Below, in pieces: positions 49,101 through 62,600 of a stretch of DNA of 64,000 nucleotides. The notes beneath the pieces were generated by a model. That model had not been told where the DNA came from. It made no database searches and worked only from the letters and a program-made list of their open reading frames with translations. Position 1 is the first letter of the stretch. The number at the start of each line of letters is the position of its first letter. Position numbers and translations under genes: made by a program. The DNA comes from Hydractinia symbiolongicarpus. Lineage: Eukaryota > Cnidaria > Hydrozoa > Anthoathecata > Hydractiniidae. The DNA is taken from positions 31,116,001 to 31,180,000 of the forward strand of contig NC_079882.1 in assembly GCF_029227915.1 (NCBI RefSeq), read 5' to 3'.

Positions 49101-50099
49101 ATACTCTGTTCCAGCAATCATTTCAAATTAAGAAGAACCTTTTTTCTTGGAGTCCAGTTGTCTTATTGATCATATTTCTAGGGTCAAAGTCCAAAATCAG
49201 TTCAATTAAGTCCCACAGTAAATTGGTTCACTGTTAAAAGCACTGCAACTTGGTAATATCTGAAAGATATCGCTAAACACATGTTGGTACAAATATGTGA
49301 CGCAACCGTTGTACTTCAACGGACGGATACCGTTAGTAACTCAATGAAATTTAGTTTTTAAAACTGTCTGTTTTTCTGCAGCGTGCGCTATCGTCTAGGA
49401 TTGGTCCCAAAGTACAAAATGGCTTATTTATCTACATTTTTTAATGAGGCGCTACCACAGCGCCCAGTGGAAATGCTTTGTTCCAGCAATCATTTCAAAG
49501 TAAGAAGAACGTTTTTTCTTGGAGTCCAGTTGTCTTATTGATCATATTTCTGGGGTCAAAGTCCAAAATCATTTCAATTAAGTCCCACAGTCAATCGTTT
49601 CATTCTTAAAAGCGATGCAACCTAGTAGAGTCAGAAAAATGACGCTAAATGCATGTTGGCACGAATATGTGACGCAACAGTTGTAAGTCAAACGGACCGA
49701 TACTGTTAGAAAGTTAATGAAATGTAATTTTTGAAACTGTCTGTATTTCTGCAGCGTGCGCTATCGTCTAGGATTGGTCCCAAAGTACAAAATGGCTTAT
49801 TTATCTACATTTTTTAATGAGGCGCTACCACAGCGCCCAGTGGAAATGCTTTGTTCCAGCAATCATTTCAAATTTAGAAGAACGTTTTTTCTTGGAGTCC
49901 AGTTGTCTTATTGATTATATTTCTAGGGTCAAAGTCCAAAATCATTTCAATTAAGTCCCACAGTCAATCGTTTCATTGTTAAAAGCGATGCAACCTAGTA
50001 AAGTCAGAAAAATAACGCGAAATACATGTTGGTACGAATATGTGACGCAACCTTTGTAACTCAAGCGGACCGATACTGTTAGAAAGTTAATGAAATGTT
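46101..50099 (+). repeat. Satellite between the two large higher-order blocks
   Basis: Continuous monomers with no gene and no long exact duplication that I can see. Types with GGAATGGTCCCACAG, TTTTCGAAAATG, CAACGCGAGC and AAGACCACAATCATTTC appear here and recur in the 50-56 kb block. Two adjacent copies of the CGTGCGCTATCGTCTAGG type at about 49380-49750 and 49751-50120 are very similar to each other. Confidence 0.72.
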
Positions 50100-53083
50100 A
50101 TTTTTGAAACTGTCTGTATTTCTGCAGCGTGCGCTATCGTCTAGGATTGGTCCCAAAGTACAAAATGACTTATTTATTTAAATTTTTTAATGAAGCGCTA
50201 CCGCAGCGCCCAGTGTAATCGCTGAATTCCAGCAATCGTGTCAAATTATGGAGAATGTTATTTCTTGGAGACCAATTGTCTCATTCATCACATTTATAAT
50301 GTCAAAGTCCAAAATCAGTTCAATTAAGTCCCAGAATTAAACGTTTCTATGTTAAAAGCGACGCAACCTAGTAATATCTGAAACATATCGCTAAATACAT
50401 GTTGGTACGATATGTGACGCAACCGTTGCACTTCAAGCGGACGGATACTGTTAGAAACTCAATGTAATGTAGTTTTTGAAAGTGTCTCTATATCTTCAGC
50501 GCGTGCTAACGGCTAGGATTGGTACCACAGTAAAGAATGACTTATTTATCTAAATTTTTAAATGAAGCGCTACCACAGCGCCCAGTGTAATTGCTGAGTT
50601 CCAGCAACCATGTCAGAATAAGAAGAATGTTAATTCTTGGAGTCCAATTGGCTCATTCATAACATTTATAAGTTCAAAGTCCAAAATCAGCTCAATTAAG
50701 TCCCACAGTCAATCGTTTCACTGTTAAAAGCGATGCATCCTGGTAATATCAGAAACATATCGCAAAATACATGTTGGTACGAACATGTGACGCAACCGTT
50801 GTAACTCAAACGGAGTGATACCGTTACAAAGTCAATGAAATTTAGTTTTTGAAAATGTCTCTATTTCTTCTGCGCGAGCTAACGGCTAGGATTGGTCCTA
50901 CAGTAAAAAATGACTTATTTATCTACATTTTTTAATAAAGCGCTATCAGAGCGCCGAGTGTAATCGTTAAGTTCAAGCAATCATGTTAAATTAAAAAAAA
51001 TGTTATTTCTTGGAGTCCAATTGTCTCATTTATCACATTTATAAGTTCAAAGTCCAAAACCAGTTCAATTAAGTCCCACAGTAAATCGGTTCACTGTTAA
51101 AAGCCATGCAACTTGGTAATATCAGAAACATATCGCTAAATACATGTTGGTACGAATATGTGACGCAACCGTTGTAGCACAAACAGACTGATAACGTTAG
51201 AAAGTCAATAAAATGTAATTTTTGAAACTGTCTCTATTTCTTCAGAGCGCGCTAACGTCTAGGATTGGTCCCACAGTAAAAAATGGCTTATTTATCTACA
51301 TTTTTTAATAAAGCGCTACCACAGCGCCCAGTGGAAATGCCCTGTTCCAGCAATCATTTCAAGTTAAGAAGAACGTTTTTTCTTGGAGTCCAGTTGTCTT
51401 ATTGATCATATTTCCAGGGTCAAAGACCACAATCATTTCAATTAAGTCACACAGTCAATCGTTTCATTGTTAAAAGCGCTGCAACCTAGTAGAGTCAGAA
51501 AAATAACGCGAAATACATGTTGGTACGAACATGTGACGCAACCGTTGTAACTCAAACGGAGTGATACCGTTACAAAGTCAATGAAATTTAGTTTTTGAAA
51601 ATGTCTCTATTTCTTCTTCACGAGCTAACGGCTAGGATTGGTCCTACAGTAAAAAATGACTTATTTATCTACATTTTTTAATAAAGCGCTATCAGAGCGC
51701 CCAGTGTAATCGTTAAGTTCAAGCAATCATGTTAAATTAAGAAGAATGTTTTTTCTTGGAGTCCAATTGTCTCATTTATCACATTTATAAGTTCAAAGTC
51801 CAAAACCAGTTCAATTAAGTCCCACAGTAAATTGGTTCACTGTTAAAAGCACTGCAACTTGGTAATATCAGAAACATATCGCTAAATACATGTTGGTACG
51901 GATATGTGACGCAACCGTTGTAGCTCAAACAGACTAATAACGTTAGAAAGTCAATAAAATGTAATTTTTGAGACTGTCTCTATTTCTTCAGAGCGCGCTA
52001 ACGTCTAGGATTGGTCCCACAATAAAAAATGGCTTATTTATCTACATTTTTTAATAAAGCGCTACCACAGCGCCCAGTGGAAATGCCCTGTTCCAGCAAT
52101 CATTTCAAGTTAAGAAGAACGTTTTTTCTTGGAGTCCAGTTGTCTTATTAATCATGTTTCCAGGGTCAAAGACCACAATCACTTCAATTAAGTTCCACAG
52201 TCAATCGTTTCATTGTTGAAAGCGCTGCAACCTAGTAGAGTCAGAAAAATAACGCGAAATACATGTTGGTACGAATATGTGACGCAACCGTTGTAACTCA
52301 AACGGAGTGATACCGTTACAAAGTCAATGAAATTTAGTTTTCGAGAATGTCTCTATTTCTTCAACGCGAGCTAACGGCTAGGAATGGTCCCACAGTAAAA
52401 AATGACTTATTTATCTACATTTTTTAATAAAGCGCTATCACAGCGCCCAGTGTAATCGTTGAGTTCAAGCAATCATGTCAAATTAAGAAGAATGTTATTT
52501 CTTGGAGTCCAATTGTCTCATTTATTACATTTATAAGTTCAAAGTCCAAAATCAGTTCAATTAAGTCCCACAGTAAATTGGTTCACTGTTAAAAGCCATG
52601 CAACTTGGTAATATCAGAAACATATCGCTAAATACATGTTGGTACGGATATGTGACGCAACCGTTGTAGCTCAAACAGACTGATAACTTTAGAAAGTCAA
52701 TAAAATGTAATTTTTGAAACTGTCTCTTTTTTCTTCAGAGCGCGCTAACGTCTAGGATTGGTCCCACAGTAAAAAATGGCTTATTTATCTACATTTTTTA
52801 ATAAAGCGCTACCACAGCGCCCAGTGGAAATGCTTTGTTCCAGCAATCATTTCAAATTTAGAAGAACGTTTTTTCTTGGAGTCCAGTTGTCTTATTGATC
52901 ATATTTCTAGGGTCAAAGTCCAAAATCATTTTAATTAAGTCCCTCAGTCAATCGTTTCATTGTTAAAAGCGATGCAACCTAGTAGAGTCAGAAAAATGAC
53001 GCTAAGTGCATGTTGGCACGAATATGTGACGCAACAGTTGTAAATCAAACGGACCGATACTGTTAGAAAGTTAATGAAATGTA
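50100..53083 (+). repeat. 2984-bp higher-order unit (8 monomers), copy 1
   Basis: The next unit repeats this one at an offset of exactly 2984. Landmarks: AGAATTAAACGTTTCTATG at 50333/53317, and the odd run TTAAAAAAAATG at 50991/53975, a private change carried by both copies. Just upstream the copies differ (CCTTTGTAACTCAAGCGG at 50051 against CAGTTGTAAATCAAACGG in copy 2), which places the left edge near 50.1 kb. The edge is a slow transition rather than a sharp break, with a few differences until about 50180. Confidence 0.87.
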
Positions 53084-56067
53084 ATTTTTGAAACTGTCTG
53101 TATTTCTGCAGCGTGCGCTATCGTCTAGGATTGGTCCCAAAGAACAAAATGACTTATTTATCTAAATTTTTTAATGAAGCGCTACCGCAGCGCCCAGTGT
53201 AATCGCTGAATTCCAGCAATCGTGTCAAATTATGGAGAATGTTATTTCTTGGAGACCAATTGTCTCATTCATCACATTTATAATGTCAAAGTCCAAAATC
53301 AGTTCAATTAAGTCCCAGAATTAAACGTTTCTATGTTAAAAGCGACGCAACCTAGTAATATCTGAAACATATCGCTAAATACATGTTGGTACGATATGTG
53401 ACGCAACCGTTGCACTTCAAGCGGACGGATACTGTTAGAAACTCAATGTAATGTAGTTTTTGAAAGTGTCTCTATATCTTCAGCGCGTGCTAACGGCTAG
53501 GATTGGTACCACAGTAAAGAATGACTTATTTATCTAAATTTTTAAATGAAGCGCTACCACAGCGCCCAGTGTAATTGCTGAGTTCCAGCAACCATGTCAG
53601 AATAAGAAGAATGTTAATTCTTGGAGTCCAATTGGCTCATTCATAACATTTATAAGTTCAAAGTCCAAAATCAGCTCAATTAAGTCCCACAGTCAATCGT
53701 TTCACTGTTAAAAGCGATGCATCCTGGTAATATCAGAAACATATCGCAAAATACATGTTGGTACGAACATGTGACGCAACCGTTGTAACTCAAACGGAGT
53801 GATACCGTTACAAAGTCAATGAAATTTAGTTTTTGAAAATGTCTCTATTTCTTCTGCGCGAGCTAACGGCTAGGATTGGTCCTACAGTAAAAAATGACTT
53901 ATTTATCTACATTTTTTAATAAAGCGCTATCAGAGCGCCGAGTGTAATCGTTAAGTTCAAGCAATCATGTTAAATTAAAAAAAATGTTATTTCTTGGAGT
54001 CCAATTGTCTCATTTATCACATTTATAAGTTCAAAGTCCAAAACCAGTTCAATTAAGTCCCACAGTAAATCGGTTCACTGTTAAAAGCCATGCAACTTGG
54101 TAATATCAGAAACATATCGCTAAATACATGTTGGTACGAATATGTGACGCAACCGTTGTAGCACAAACAGACTGATAACGTTAGAAAGTCAATAAAATGT
54201 AATTTTTGAAACTGTCTCTATTTCTTCAGAGCGCGCTAACGTCTAGGATTGGTCCCACAGTAAAAAATGGCTTATTTATCTACATTTTTTAATAAAGCGC
54301 TACCACAGCGCCCAGTGGAAATGCCCTGTTCCAGCAATCATTTCAAGTTAAGAAGAACGTTTTTTCTTGGAGTCCAGTTGTCTTATTGATCATATTTCCA
54401 GGGTCAAAGACCACAATCATTTCAATTAAGTCACACAGTCAATCGTTTCATTGTTAAAAGCGCTGCAACCTAGTAGAGTCAGAAAAATAACGCGAAATAC
54501 ATGTTGGTACGAACATGTGACGCAACCGTTGTAACTCAAACGGAGTGATACCGTTACAAAGTCAATGAAATTTAGTTTTTGAAAATGTCTCTATTTCTTC
54601 TTCACGAGCTAACGGCTAGGATTGGTCCTACAGTAAAAAATGACTTATTTATCTACATTTTTTAATAAAGCGCTATCAGAGCGCCCAGTGTAATCGTTAA
54701 GTTCAAGCAATCATGTTAAATTAAGAAGAATGTTTTTTCTTGGAGTCCAATTGTCTCATTTATCACATTTATAAGTTCAAAGTCCAAAACCAGTTCAATT
54801 AAGTCCCACAGTAAATTGGTTCACTGTTAAAAGCACTGCAACTTGGTAATATCAGAAACATATCGCTAAATACATGTTGGTACGGATATGTGACGCAACC
54901 GTTGTAGCTCAAACAGACTAATAACGTTAGAAAGTCAATAAAATGTAATTTTTGAGACTGTCTCTATTTCTTCAGAGCGCGCTAACGTCTAGGATTGGTC
55001 CCACAGTAAAAAATGGCTTATTTATCTACATTTTTTAATAAAGCGCTACCACAGCGCCCAGTGGAAATGCCCTGTTCCAGCAATCATTTCAAGTTAAGAA
55101 GAACGTTTTTTCTTGGAGTCCAGTTGTCTTATTAATCATGTTTCCAGGGTCAAAGACCACAATCACTTCAATTAAGTTCCACAGTCAATCGTTTCATTGT
55201 TGAAAGCGCTGCAACCTAGTAGAGTCAGAAAAATAACGCGAAATACATGTTGGTACGAATATGTGACGCAACCGTTGTAACTCAAACGGAGTGATACCGT
55301 TACAAAGTCAATGAAATTTAGTTTTCGAGAATGTCTCTATTTCTTCAACGCGAGCTAACGGCTAGGAATGGTCCCACAGTAAAAAATGACTTATTTATCT
55401 ACATTTTTTAATAAAGCGCTATCACAGCGCCCAGTGTAATCGTTGAGTTCAAGCAATCATGTCAAATTAAGAAGAATGTTATTTCTTGGAGTCCAATTGT
55501 CTCATTTATTACATTTATAAGTTCAAAGTCCAAAATCAGTTCAATTAAGTCCCACAGTAAATTGGTTCACTGTTAAAAGCCATGCAACTTGGTAATATCA
55601 GAAACATATCGCTAAATACATGTTGGTACGGATATGTGACGCAACCGTTGTAGCTCAAACAGACTGATAACTTTAGAAAGTCAATAAAATGTAATTTTTG
55701 AAACTGTCTCTTTTTTCTTCAGAGCGCGCTAACGTCTAGGATTGGTCCCACAGTAAAAAATGGCTTATTTATCTACATTTTTTAATAAAGCGCTACCACA
55801 GCGCCCAGTGGAAATGCTTTGTTCCAGCAATCATTTCAAATTTAGAAGAACGTTTTTTCTTGGAGTCCAGTTGTCTTATTGATCATATTTCTATGGTCAA
55901 AGTCCAAAATCATTTTAATTAAGTCCCTCAGTCAATCGTTTCATTGTTAAAAGCGATGCAACCTAGTAGAGTCAGAAAAATGACGCTAAGTGCATGTTGG
56001 CACGAATATGTGACGCAACAGTTGTAAATCAAACGGACCGATACTGTTAGAAAGTTAATGAAATGTA
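53084..56067 (+). repeat. 2984-bp higher-order unit (8 monomers), copy 2
   Basis: Near-identical to copy 1 and followed by part of a third copy: AGAATTAAACG again at 56301, exactly 2984 after 53317. The third copy fades between about 56570 and 56660: CCCACTGTAATTG appears, then CATCACATTTATAAG replaces CATAACATTTATAAG, then CACATTCAAACATTTC replaces CACAGTCAATCGTTTC. The same AATTAAACGTTTCTATG monomer turns up once more at 61129, 4828 bp (13 monomers) further on. Confidence 0.86.
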
Positions 56068-56640
56068 ATTTTTGAAACTGTCTGTATTTCTGCAGCGTGC
56101 GCTATCGTCTAGGATTGGTCCCAAAGAACAAAATGACTTATTTATCTAAATTTTTTAATGAAGCGCTACCGCAGCGCCCAGTGTAATCGCTGAGTTCCAG
56201 CAATCGTGTCAAATTATGGAGAATGTTATTTCTTGGAGACCAATTGTCTCATTCATCACATTTATAATATCAAAGTCCAAAATCAGTTCAATTAAGTCCC
56301 AGAATTAAACGTTTCTATGTTAAAAGCGACGCAACCTAGTAATATCTGAAACATATCGCTAAATACATGTTGGTACGATATGTGACGCAACCGTTGCACT
56401 TCAAGCGGACGGATACTGTTAGAAACTCAATGTAATGTAGTTTTTGAAAGTGTCTCTATATCTTCAGCGCGTGCTAACGGCTAGGATTGGTACCACAGTA
56501 AAGAATGACTTATTTATCTAAATTTTTAAATGAAGCGCTACCACAGCGCCCACTGTAATTGCTGAGTTCCAGCAACCATGTCAGAATAAGAAGAATGTTA
56601 ATTCTTGGAGTCCAATTGGCTCATTCATCACATTTATAAG

Positions 56641-59600
56641 TTCAAAGTCCAAAATCAGCTCAATTAAGTCCCACATTCAAACATTTCACTGTTAAAAGCG
56701 ATGCAACCTGGTAATATCAGAAACATATCGCAAAATACATGTTGGTACGAACATGTGACGCAACCGTTGTAACTCAAACGGAGTGATACCGTTACAATGT
56801 CAATGAAATTTAGTTTTCGAAAGTGTCTCTATTTCTTCAACGCGAGCTAACGGCTAGGAATGGTCCCACAGTAAAAAATGTCTTATTTATCTAAATTTTT
56901 TAATAACGCGCTACCACAGCGCCAAGCGAAAATACTCTGTTCCAGCAATCATTTCAAATTAAGAAGAACCTTTTTTCTTGGAGTCCAGATGTCTTATTGA
57001 TCATATTTCTAGGGTCAAAGTCCAAAATCAGTTCAATTAAGTCCCACAGTAAATTGGTTCACTGTTAAAAGCACTGCAACTTGGTAATATCTGAAAGATA
57101 TCGCTAAACACATGTTGGTACAAATATGTGACGCAACCGTTGTACTTCAACGGACGGATACCGTTAGAAACTCATTATGAAATTTAGTTTTTAAAACTGT
57201 CTGTATTTCTGCAGCGTGCGCTATCGTCTAGGATTGGTCCCAAAGTACAAAATGGCTTATTTCTCTACATTTTTTAATAAAGCGCTACCACAGCGCCCAG
57301 TGGAAATGCTTTGTTCCAGCAATCATTTCAAATTAAGAAGAACGTTTTTTCTTGGAGTCAGGTTGTCTTATTGATCATATTTCTAGGGTCAAAGTCCAAA
57401 ATCATTTCAATTAAGTCCCACAGTCAATCGTTTCATTGTTAAAAGCGATGCAACCTAGTAGAGTCAGAAAAATGACGCTAAATGCATGTTGGCACGAATA
57501 TGTGACACAACAGTTGTAAGTCAAACGGACCGATACTGTTAGAAAGTTAATGAAATGTAATTTTTGAAACTGTCTGTATTTCTGCAGCGTGCGCTATCGT
57601 CTAGGATTGGTCCCAAAGTACAAAATGGCTTATTTATCTACATTTTTTAATGAGGCGCTACCACAGCGCCCAGTGGAAATGCTTTGTTCCAACAATCATT
57701 TCAAATTTAGAAGAACGTTTTTTCTTGGAGTCCAGTTGTCTTATTGATCATATTTCTAGGGTCAAAGTCCAAAATCATTTCAATTAAGTCCCTTAGTCAA
57801 TTGTTTCATTGTTAAAAGCGATGCAACCTAGTAGAGTCAGAAAAATGACGCTAAATGCATGTTGGCACGAATATGTGACACAACAGTTGTAAGTCAAACG
57901 GACCGATACTGTTAGAAAGTTATTGAAATGTAATTTTTGAAACTGTCTGTATTTCTGCAGCGTGCGCTATCGTCTAGGATTGGTCCCAAAGTACAAAATG
58001 ACTTATTTATCTAAATTTTTTAATGAAGCGCTACCGCAGCGCCCAGTGTAATCGCTGAATTCCAGCAATTGTGTCAAATTATGGAGAATGTTATTTCTTG
58101 GAGACCAATTGTCTCATTCATCACATTTATAATGTCAAAGTCCAAAATCAGTTCAATTAAGTCCTAGAATTAGTCGTTTCACTGTTAAAAGCGACGCAAC
58201 CTAGTAATATCTGAAACTTATCGCTAAATACATGTTGGTACGATATGTGACGCAACCGTTGCACTTCAAGCGGACGGATTCTGTTAGAAACTCAATGTAA
58301 TGTAATTTTTGAAAGAGTCTCTATATCTTCAGCGCGTGCTAACGGCTAGGATTGGTACCACAGTAAAGAATGACTTATTTATCTAAATTTTTAAATGAAG
58401 CGCTACCACAGCGCCCAGTGTAATTGCTGAGTTCCAGCAACCATGTCAGAATAAGAAGAATGTTAATTCTTGGAGTCCAATTGGCTCATTCATCACATTT
58501 ATAAGTTCAAAGTCCAAAATCAGCTCAATTAAGTCCCACATTCAATCGTTTCACTGTTAAAAGCGATGCAACCTGGTAATATCAGAAACATATCGCTAAA
58601 TACATGTTGGTACGGATATGTGACGCAACCGTTGTAGCTCAAACAGACTGATACCGTTAGAAAGTCAATATAATGTAATTTTTGAAACTGTCTCTATTTC
58701 TTCAGAGCGCGCTAACGTCTAGGATTGGTCCCACAGTAAAAAATGGCTTATTTATCTACATTTTTTAATAAAGCGCTACCACAGTGCCCAGTGGAAATGA
58801 CCTGTTCCAGCAATCATTTCAAGTTAAGAAGAACGTTTTTTCTTGGAGTCCAGTTGTCTTATTAATCATATTTCCAGGGTCAAATACCACAATCATTTCA
58901 ATTAAGTCCCACAGTCAATCGTTTCATTGTTAACAGCGCTGCAACCTAGTAGAGTCAGCAAAATAATGCGAAATACATGTTGGTACGAATATGTGACGCA
59001 ACCGTTGTAACTCAAACGGAGTGATACCGTTACAAAGTCAATGAAATTTAGTTTTTGAAAATGTCTCTATTTCTTCTGCGCGAGCTACCGGCTAGGATTG
59101 GTCCTGCAGTAAAAAATGACTTATTTATCTACATTTTTTAATAAAGCGCTATCACAGCGCCCAGTGTAATCGTTGAGTTCAAGCAATCATGTCAAATTAA
59201 GAAGAATGTTATTTCTTGGAGTCCAATTGTCCCATTTATCACATTTATAAGTTCAAAGTCCAAAATCAGTTCAATTAAGTCCCACAGTAAATTGGTTCAC
59301 TGTTAAAAGCCATGCAACTTGGTAATATCAGAAATATATCGCTAAATACATGTTGGTACGGATATGTGACGCAACCGTTGTAGCTCAAACAGACTAATAA
59401 TGTTAGAAAGTCAATAAAATGTAATTTTTGAGACTTTCTCTATTTCTTCAGAGCGCGCTAACGTCTAGGATTGGTCCCACAGTAAAAAATGGCTTATTTA
59501 TCTACATTTTTTAATAAAGCGCTACCACAGCGCCCAGTGGAAATGCCCTGTTCCAGCACTCATTTCAAGTTAAGAAGAACGTTTTTTCTTGGAGTCCAGT

Positions 59601-62600
59601 TGTCTTATTAATCATGTTTCCAGGGTCAAAGACCACAATCACTTCAATTAAGTTCCACAGTCAATCGTTTCATTGTTGAAAGCGCTGCAACCTAGTAGAG
59701 TCAGAAAACTAACGCGAAATACATGTTGGTACGAATATGTGACGCAACCGTTGTAACTCAAACGGAGTGATACCGTTACAAATTTAATGAAATTTAGTTT
59801 TCGAGAATGTCTCAATTTCTTCAACGCGAGCTAACGGCTAGGAATGGTCCCACAGTAAAAAATGACTTATTTATCTACATTTTTTAATAAAGCGTTATCG
59901 TTGAGTTCAAGCAATCATGTCAAATTAAGAAGAATGTTATTTCTTGGAGTCCAATTGTCTCATTTATCACATTTATAAGTTCAAAGTCCAAAATCATTTC
60001 AATTAAGTCCCACAGTCAACCGTTTCATTGTTAAAAGCGCTGCAACCTAGTAAATTTAGAAAAATAACGCGAAATACATGTAGGTACGATTATGTGACGC
60101 AACCTTTGTAACTCAAACGGAGTGATACCGTTACAATGTCAATGAAATTTAGTTTTCGAAAATGTCTCTATTTCTTCAACGCGGGCTAACGGCTAGGAAT
60201 GGTCCCACAGTAAAAAATGTCTTATTTATCTAAATTTTTTAATAAAGCGCTACACAGCGCCCAGCGAAAATACTCTGTTCCAGCAATCATTTCAAATTAA
60301 GAAGAACCTTTTTTCTTGGGGTCCAGTTGTCTTATTGATCATATTTCTAGGGTCAAAGTCCAAAATCAGTTCAATTAAGTCCCACAGTAAATTGGTTCAC
60401 TGTTAAAAGCACTGCAACTTGGTAATATCTGAAAGATATCGCTAAACACATGTTGGTACAAATATGTGACGCAACCGTTGTACTTCAACGGACGGATACC
60501 GTTAGAAACTCAATGAAATTTAGTTTTTAAAACTGTCTGTATTTCTGCAGCGTGAGCTATCGTCTAGGATTGGTCCCAAAGTACAAAATGGCTTATTTAT
60601 CTACATTTTTTAATAAAGCGCTACCACAACGCCCAGTGGAAATGCTTTGTTCCGGCAATCATTTCAAATTAAGAAGAACGTTTTTTCTTGGAGTCCAGTT
60701 GTCTTATTGATCATAATTCTAGGGTCAAAGTCCAAAATCATTTCAATTAAGTCCCTCAGTCAATCGTTTCATTGTTAAAAGTGATGCAACCTAGTAGAGT
60801 CAGAAAAATGATGCTAAATGCATGTTGGCACGAATATGTGACGCAACAGTTGTAAATCAAACGGACAGATACTGTTGTAAAGTCAATGAAATGTAATTTT
60901 TGAAACTGTCTGTATTTCTGCAGCGTGCGCTATCGTCTAGGATTGGCCCCAAAGTACAAAATGACTTATTTATCTAAATTTTTTAATGAAGCGCTACCGC
61001 AGCGCCCAGTGTAATCGCTGAATTCCAGCAATCGTGTCAAATTATGGAGAATGTTATTTCTTGGAGACCAATTGTCTCATTCATCACATTTATAATGTCA
61101 AAGTCCAAAATCAGTTCAATTAAGTCCCAGAATTAAACGTTTCTATGTTAAAAGCGACGCAACCTAGTAATATCTGAAACATATCGCTAAATACATGTTG
61201 GTACGATATGTGACGCAACCGTTGCACTTCAAGCGGACGGATACTGTTAGAAACTCAATGTAATGTAGTTTTTGAAAGTGTCTCTATATCTTCAGCGCGT
61301 GCTAACGGCTAGGATTGGTACCACAGTAAAGAATGACTTATTTATCTAAATTTTTAAATGAAGCGCTACCACAGCGCCCAGTGTAATTCCTGAGTTCCAG
61401 CAACCATGTCAGAATAAGAAGAATGTTAATTCTTGGAGTCCAATTGGCTCATTCATCACATTTATAAGTTCAAAGTCCAAAATCAGCTCAATTAAGTCCC
61501 ACATTCAATCGTTTCACTGTTAAAAGCGATGCAACCTGGTAATATCAGAAACATATCGCAAAATACATGTTGGTACGAACATGTGACGCAACCGTTGTAC
61601 TTCAACGGACGGATACCGTTAGAAACTCAATATGAAATTTAGTTTTTAAAACTGTCTGTATTTCTGCAGCGTGCGCTATCGTCTAGGATTGGTCCCAAAG
61701 TACAAAATGGCTTATTTATCTACATTTTTTAATGAGGCGCTACCACAGCGCCCAGTGGAAATGCTTTGTTCCAGCAATCATTTCAAATTTAGAAGAACGT
61801 TTTTTCTTGGAGTCCAGTTGTCTTATTGATCATATTTCTAGGGTCAAAGTCCAAAATCATTTCAATTAAGTCCCTTAGTCAATCGTTTCATTGTTAAAAG
61901 CGATGCAACCTAGTAGAGTCAGAAAAATGACGCTAAATGCATGTTGGCACGAATATGTGACGCAACAGTTGTAAGTCAAACGGACCGATACTGTTAGAAA
62001 GTTATTGAAATGTAATTTTTGAAACTGTCTGTATTTCTGCAGCGTGAGCTATCGTCTAGGATTGGTCCCAAAGTACAAAATGACTTATTTATCTAAATTT
62101 TTAAATGAAGCGCTACCACAGCGCCCAGTGTAATTGCTGAGTTCCAGCAACCATGTCAGAATAAGAAGAATGTTAATTCTTGGAGTCCAATTGGCTCATT
62201 CATCACATTTATAAGTTCAAAGTCCAAAATCAGCTCAATTAAGTCCCACATTCAATCGTTTCACTGTTAAATTCGATGCAACCTGGTAATATCAGAAACA
62301 TATCGCAAAATACATGTTGGTACGAACATGTGACGCAACCGTTGTAACTCAAACGGAGTGATACCGTTACAAAGTCAATGAAATTTAGTTTTTAAAAATG
62401 TCTCTATTTCTTCAACGCAGGCTAACGGCTAGGAATGGTCGGTCCCACAGCAAAAAATGACTTATTTATCTAAATTTCTAAATGAAGCGCTGCCGCAGCG
62501 CCCAGTGTTACCGCTGAATTCCAGCAATCATGTCAAAATAAGAAGAATGTTATTTCTTGGAGTCCAATTTGTTCATTCATCACATTCATAATTTCAAAGT

